Positions 61,034 through 64,000 of a stretch of 64,000 nt of DNA are shown piece by piece. The DNA is from Erysipelotrichaceae bacterium (GTDB taxonomy: Bacteria > Bacillota_I > Bacilli_A > Erysipelotrichales > Erysipelotrichaceae). The notes below the pieces were generated by a model. It saw only the letters and a list, made by a program, of their open reading frames with translations, searched no databases and was not told the origin of the DNA. A program made the translations under genes and the position numbers. The stretch's first letter is position 1, and each line of letters starts with the position of its first letter. The stretch is taken from positions 62,001 through 126,000 of the forward strand of contig JAUYTU010000017.1 of assembly GCA_030694975.1 (NCBI GenBank), read 5' to 3'.

Positions 61034-62115
61034 TGTAATCGCACTCGGGCAGTAATCAATTCTCCATCACGACTCAAAACAATATCGACTAGATCATTGA
61101 CTTTCTTACCATACAACAACTGACGGAATTGTTTGAAACTGGTGATTTCAACACTGTCAAAACTCACCAAAATATCCCCTTGAAGAATACCGGCTACTTG
61201 AGCTGGGCTTCCTGAGACAACCGAATTTATGTACAATCCTTTGGTTTCATCAAGTTTAATTCCATACGAATTTTTTTGGTAGATAGACATCTCACCGATA
61301 CCGACTGCCGAAACGCCTAATACCGGTCGAATGACCCGACCATTGTTTTCTAATTGCTCCATGATTACAACAACTTCGTTGACGGGTATAGCAAATCCCA
61401 TACCTTCAACCGACTCCAAAGCAATTTTCATTGAATTGATACCAATAAGCTCGCCGGCTAAATTGATTAAAGGACCACCACTGTTACCCGGATTGATAGC
61501 AGCATCGGTTTGTAATACAATCATATCCCAATCTGTTACACCATTGTTATCCAAATCCACCGGAACAACTCGATCTTTACCCGATAATATACCCATGGTA
61601 ACTGAACCGGCAAATTCATTGCCCAACGGACTTCCGATGGCTAAAACCCATTCCCCAACCTTCGATAGCGCGGAGTCACCGGTTTTAAAAGGGACAACTT
61701 CAAAATCCACGACAACTTTTATAAGTGCCAAATCGGTATATAAATCGGACCCCATGATTTCGCCTGTCACTTCGACTCCGTTGGCAAAAGCAATATCCAC
61801 ACGATCAGCCCCATTTATGACATGGTTATTGGTGATGATCAGAATCACATTATCATTAACCTTATAAACGGCACCGCTACCTGTGCTGTAAAGATTATTA
61901 AATCGGTACGAATGCACGCCAACTACTTTTTCAAGTGATTTATCAACGATTTCCGTTACATCGGTTGTAAACTGAGTGACCTTTGTTTCAACGATATGGG
62001 TTGACTGTGAACCACTCAAATCTTTGACTTTACTGTTAAGTTGTTGAATTTCAAGTGAAAGAAAAATATTAAATGCTAATAATACGATGACTAACAGTGA
62101 TAGAAAACGTTTCAT
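61030..62115 (-). CDS. htrA: HtrA/DegP-like membrane serine protease
   Basis: Surface quality-control protease of family S1C, 361 residues. An N-terminal transmembrane anchor (about 3-22) is followed by the trypsin-like domain with catalytic His98 (NNHV), Asp128 (DLALIKV) and Ser212 (NPGNSGGPL). A single PDZ domain (about 265-360) ends the protein. AGGAGG precedes the ATG, which overlaps the walJ stop by 4 bases. Confidence 0.95.
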   Translation of the reverse strand: MKRFLSLLVIVLLAFNIFLSLEIQQLNSKVKDLSGSQSTHIVETKVTQFTTDVTEIVDKSLEKVVGVHSYRFNNLYSTGSGAVYKVNDNVILIITNNHVINGADRVDIAFANGVEVTGEIMGSDLYTDLALIKVVVDFEVVPFKTGDSALSKVGEWVLAIGSPLGNEFAGSVTMGILSGKDRVVPVDLDNNGVTDWDMIVLQTDAAINPGNSGGPLINLAGELIGINSMKIALESVEGMGFAIPVNEVVVIMEQLENNGRVIRPVLGVSAVGIGEMSIYQKNSYGIKLDETKGLYINSVVSGSPAQVAGILQGDILVSFDSVEITSFKQFRQLLYGKKVNDLVDIVLSRDGELITARVRLQ

Positions 62116-62852
62116 GAATTTGAACCTCCTGTAACGATTTCAAACTGACCCGCAATTTTCAATATTGGGAAATACCCTAATGAGCTCAATAAATCGAATG
62201 ACGTTTGGTAAGCAAGCACGAATGAATTAGCTTCATCACTTAAATGCGCCAAAACTACTTCTTTGGTCTTTAATGAAACAATCTTCCCCAACACTTCTGC
62301 GCACGCCTGATTGCTTAAATGACCGCTATCTGACAGTATGCGGTTTTTAATTCCGTGCGGCCGTCGCGAGTTCATCAACATTTCAGGGTCATGGTTGCTT
62401 TCAAGGACGATATAATGGGCATCTTTAATCCTCGGGATCAGTGTGTTTTTAACATATCCGGTATCCGTAATATATACCAACTTTTCATAAGCATCTTCAA
62501 TAATATACCCTACCGTTACCTCACTGTCATGTGAGAGCGGAATCGGTGTAATCGTCAGTTCGTTGATGTGAAATGACATAAAAGGGACTACCGGTTGATA
62601 GCCCTGACCATTATTGAACGGAATTGGTGAAAATGTGGGGATATTGCCGAACATTCTTACCTGACTCACATGATCCGAATGACCGTGAGTCACTAGCAAA
62701 GCATCAACTTGTGTATAGTTTATATCAATATTTGTAAAACTGTTAATCAAATGCTTTTTTGTTGAACCACAATCTATGACTACGGTCGAATGATTTGTTT
62801 GCACAACAAAACAATTGCCCTTAGAGCCACTAGCCAGTGAATAATACTTCAT
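62112..62852 (-). CDS. walJ: WalJ (YycJ)-like MBL-fold hydrolase
   Basis: Metallo-beta-lactamase-fold protein of the YycJ family, 246 residues, associated with the WalRK cell-wall regulon. LVTHGHSDHVSQV is the metal-binding motif; HGIKNRILSDSGHLSN and VVLAHLSDEAN supply further ligands. It begins 4 bases after the stop of the M23 peptidase gene and lacks a Shine-Dalgarno sequence, so it may depend on coupling. A nuclease role is likely by homology. Confidence 0.92.
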   Translation of the reverse strand: MKYYSLASGSKGNCFVVQTNHSTVVIDCGSTKKHLINSFTNIDINYTQVDALLVTHGHSDHVSQVRMFGNIPTFSPIPFNNGQGYQPVVPFMSFHINELTITPIPLSHDSEVTVGYIIEDAYEKLVYITDTGYVKNTLIPRIKDAHYIVLESNHDPEMLMNSRRPHGIKNRILSDSGHLSNQACAEVLGKIVSLKTKEVVLAHLSDEANSFVLAYQTSFDLLSSLGYFPILKIAGQFEIVTGGSNS

Positions 62853-62856
62853 ATTA

Positions 62857-64000
62857 TTAACAACCCAACACGCGGCAAGGGTTAATCAACGTTCCATTTT
62901 GCCAAACCTGGAAATGAGTATGCGGACCGGTCGTCCGACCAGTCATTCCGATACGACCAATCGCTTCTCCTTTTTCAACCGCAACCCCTTCCGGAAAATA
63001 TCCCGGAGAAGCCATATGTCCATAATATGTACGATAACCGTTGTTATGATCAATAATTAAATAATAACCGCCAATTGAACTGTAAGCTCTTTTTGTTACG
63101 ACGCCTCTATCAGCCGCATAAATTGAACCATAACGATCATAGCGATTCTGAATATCAATTGCCCGGTGTCCAGAGTAGCAAAACCATCCGCACGATACAC
63201 TGGGATTGTTAATGGGCCAGCGGAATTTACCGCTACCGATTCCAGGTATGACTTTGGTTCCAAAAGCAACGACTTCTTGAATTGGTTGCTTTGTTATGGA
63301 TTCAGAAATGACCTCACCTTTGATCAAAACTCCATTAACATATGTCTCTTTATATAATACATTCTTAGATCCATCGACTTCACGAGTAATAACTCTCGAT
63401 ATTCCTTCGCGAATCGAAGGATCAGCCACATACTTTGTATTTGATGGGTATACGATTTCCTTCGTCAAGCGATCACGTGTTACAACAACGCTAATCGGAG
63501 AATTAAAATAAGTCACATTTAATTGTAAGCCAGGCTCTAATACTTGATCGGTTGTTTTTAGTTTCTGATTATTAATGGTAATCAACTGTTGTGCTGATAG
63601 ACCCGTCTTGTAGCCCACACCTTCGACCGTATCAAACGGAGCGACAGTGTATGTCTTAATTTCTGTATCATATCCATAACTCAGAAAATAAATGATCTCA
63701 TTTTGATTCTTCAAAATCTTATTTCTGGATGCCAAACCTTTTGTAATTGAAGTTGATTCAAGAACGTTGATTCCGGTATCAATTGAGCCATAGGTTGTGA
63801 GTTTTGGAATTTCACGTTTATTTTTAATGTCATCATAAGCTGATTTCGAAATAAAGTTTAACAGGTACAACTCTTTTGCTGTCTCAAATTCCGCAAGATC
63901 CTTGACATAAATAACCGCTCCGTTAGAGAATTCGATTTTATAGACTTCAACTGAAAATAAATCGTTGGTCTGTAAGTATTCCACAATTAAATCATCGACA
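62857..64000 (-). CDS. LysM-G5-M23 peptidase, 5' end beyond window
   Basis: Cell-wall hydrolase, partial: the frame stays open through base 64000, so the GTG at 63984 is not necessarily the start. Reading from that GTG: a LysM-like part (about 120-160, APFDTVEGVGYKTGLSAQQLITINNQ), a G5-like domain (about 190-250) and an M23 metallopeptidase domain (about 255-375) with the zinc ligands HRAID and HTHFQVW. The peptidase ends in PCRVLGC. The missing 5' part should hold the signal or membrane anchor. Located directly before walJ. Confidence 0.9.
   Translation of the reverse strand, partial: VDDLIVEYLQTNDLFSVEVYKIEFSNGAVIYVKDLAEFETAKELYLLNFISKSAYDDIKNKREIPKLTTYGSIDTGINVLESTSITKGLASRNKILKNQNEIIYFLSYGYDTEIKTYTVAPFDTVEGVGYKTGLSAQQLITINNQKLKTTDQVLEPGLQLNVTYFNSPISVVVTRDRLTKEIVYPSNTKYVADPSIREGISRVITREVDGSKNVLYKETYVNGVLIKGEVISESITKQPIQEVVAFGTKVIPGIGSGKFRWPINNPSVSCGWFCYSGHRAIDIQNRYDRYGSIYAADRGVVTKRAYSSIGGYYLIIDHNNGYRTYYGHMASPGYFPEGVAVEKGEAIGRIGMTGRTTGPHTHFQVWQNGTLINPCRVLGC

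Overview
The window reads as a chromosome segment of a low-to-moderate G+C, Gram-positive-type bacterium, most likely a Bacillota or Mollicutes-related lineage (Izemoplasma, Acholeplasma or Erysipelotrichia-like). Supporting signs are strong AGGAGG ribosome-binding sites, TTGACA/TATAAT-type promoters, lipoprotein signals, HPr with both His15 and Ser46, CcpA-type cre boxes and a walJ-htrA-rlmH cluster. TGA is used as a stop, so the standard bacterial code applies and this is not a TGA-Trp mycoplasma. The taxonomic placement is inference from gene content; no 16S is present.

Layout. 1-3124: cyanophycin synthetase (cut by the window edge) and cyanophycinase on the minus strand. 3125-5718: an 800-base AT-rich non-coding gap, a GH17 beta-glucanase without a signal peptide and a DUF6933-like protein. 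5759-12658: tmRNA, LemA, a DUF2207 membrane protein, an SGNH esterase, SmpB, RNase R and SecG. 12720-13810: an insertion sequence with an exact 26-bp target duplication. 13819-16830: a membrane XRE regulator, a DUF4143 ATPase with promoter repeats and a DMT transporter. 16908-20160: pgk-tpiA-eno. 20292-23994: glgC-glgD-glgA. 24105-31101: a putative operon of a MalE paralogue, an MFS protein, ung, folC and folT, followed by ggt. 31196-32948: two-gene transketolase. 33189-51892: a maltodextrin island with the ABC importer (malE, malF, malG, msmK), DUF1189 protein, a PucR-type regulator and six GH13 enzymes. 51981-58384: glgP, glgB, phosphoglucomutase and HPr. 58580-64000: a small membrane protein, a degenerate Fpg/Nei protein, a P-loop kinase-like protein, rlmH, htrA, walJ and a LysM-G5-M23 peptidase cut by the window edge.

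How it works together. Extracellular alpha-glucan would be cut by a lipoprotein amylase and imported as maltodextrin by MalEFG-MsmK. It would then be degraded by cytoplasmic pullulanase, neopullulanase-type, oligo-1,6-glucosidase-type and other GH13 enzymes plus GlgP. Glucose-1-phosphate is either interconverted by phosphoglucomutase and sent into glycolysis (pgk-tpiA-eno) or stored as glycogen through GlgC/GlgD, GlgA and GlgB. Candidate cre boxes lie in front of malE, malF, pgk and the transketolase/GH13 divergence, and HPr is encoded here, so carbon catabolite control of the region is a reasonable hypothesis. Cyanophycin genes suggest a parallel nitrogen reserve.

The items most worth a second look are: the IS with its 26-bp target duplication lying on a dif-like sequence; the MalE paralogue that has lost its lipobox and is paired with an MFS protein; the dense GH13 set, including one of unassigned subfamily and one with a His-to-Gln change in a conserved motif; the 23-bp promoter repeats in front of the DUF4143 ATPase; and the Fpg/Nei protein without its catalytic proline. 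I found no CRISPR array, no recognisable tRNA gene and no clear new defence system.
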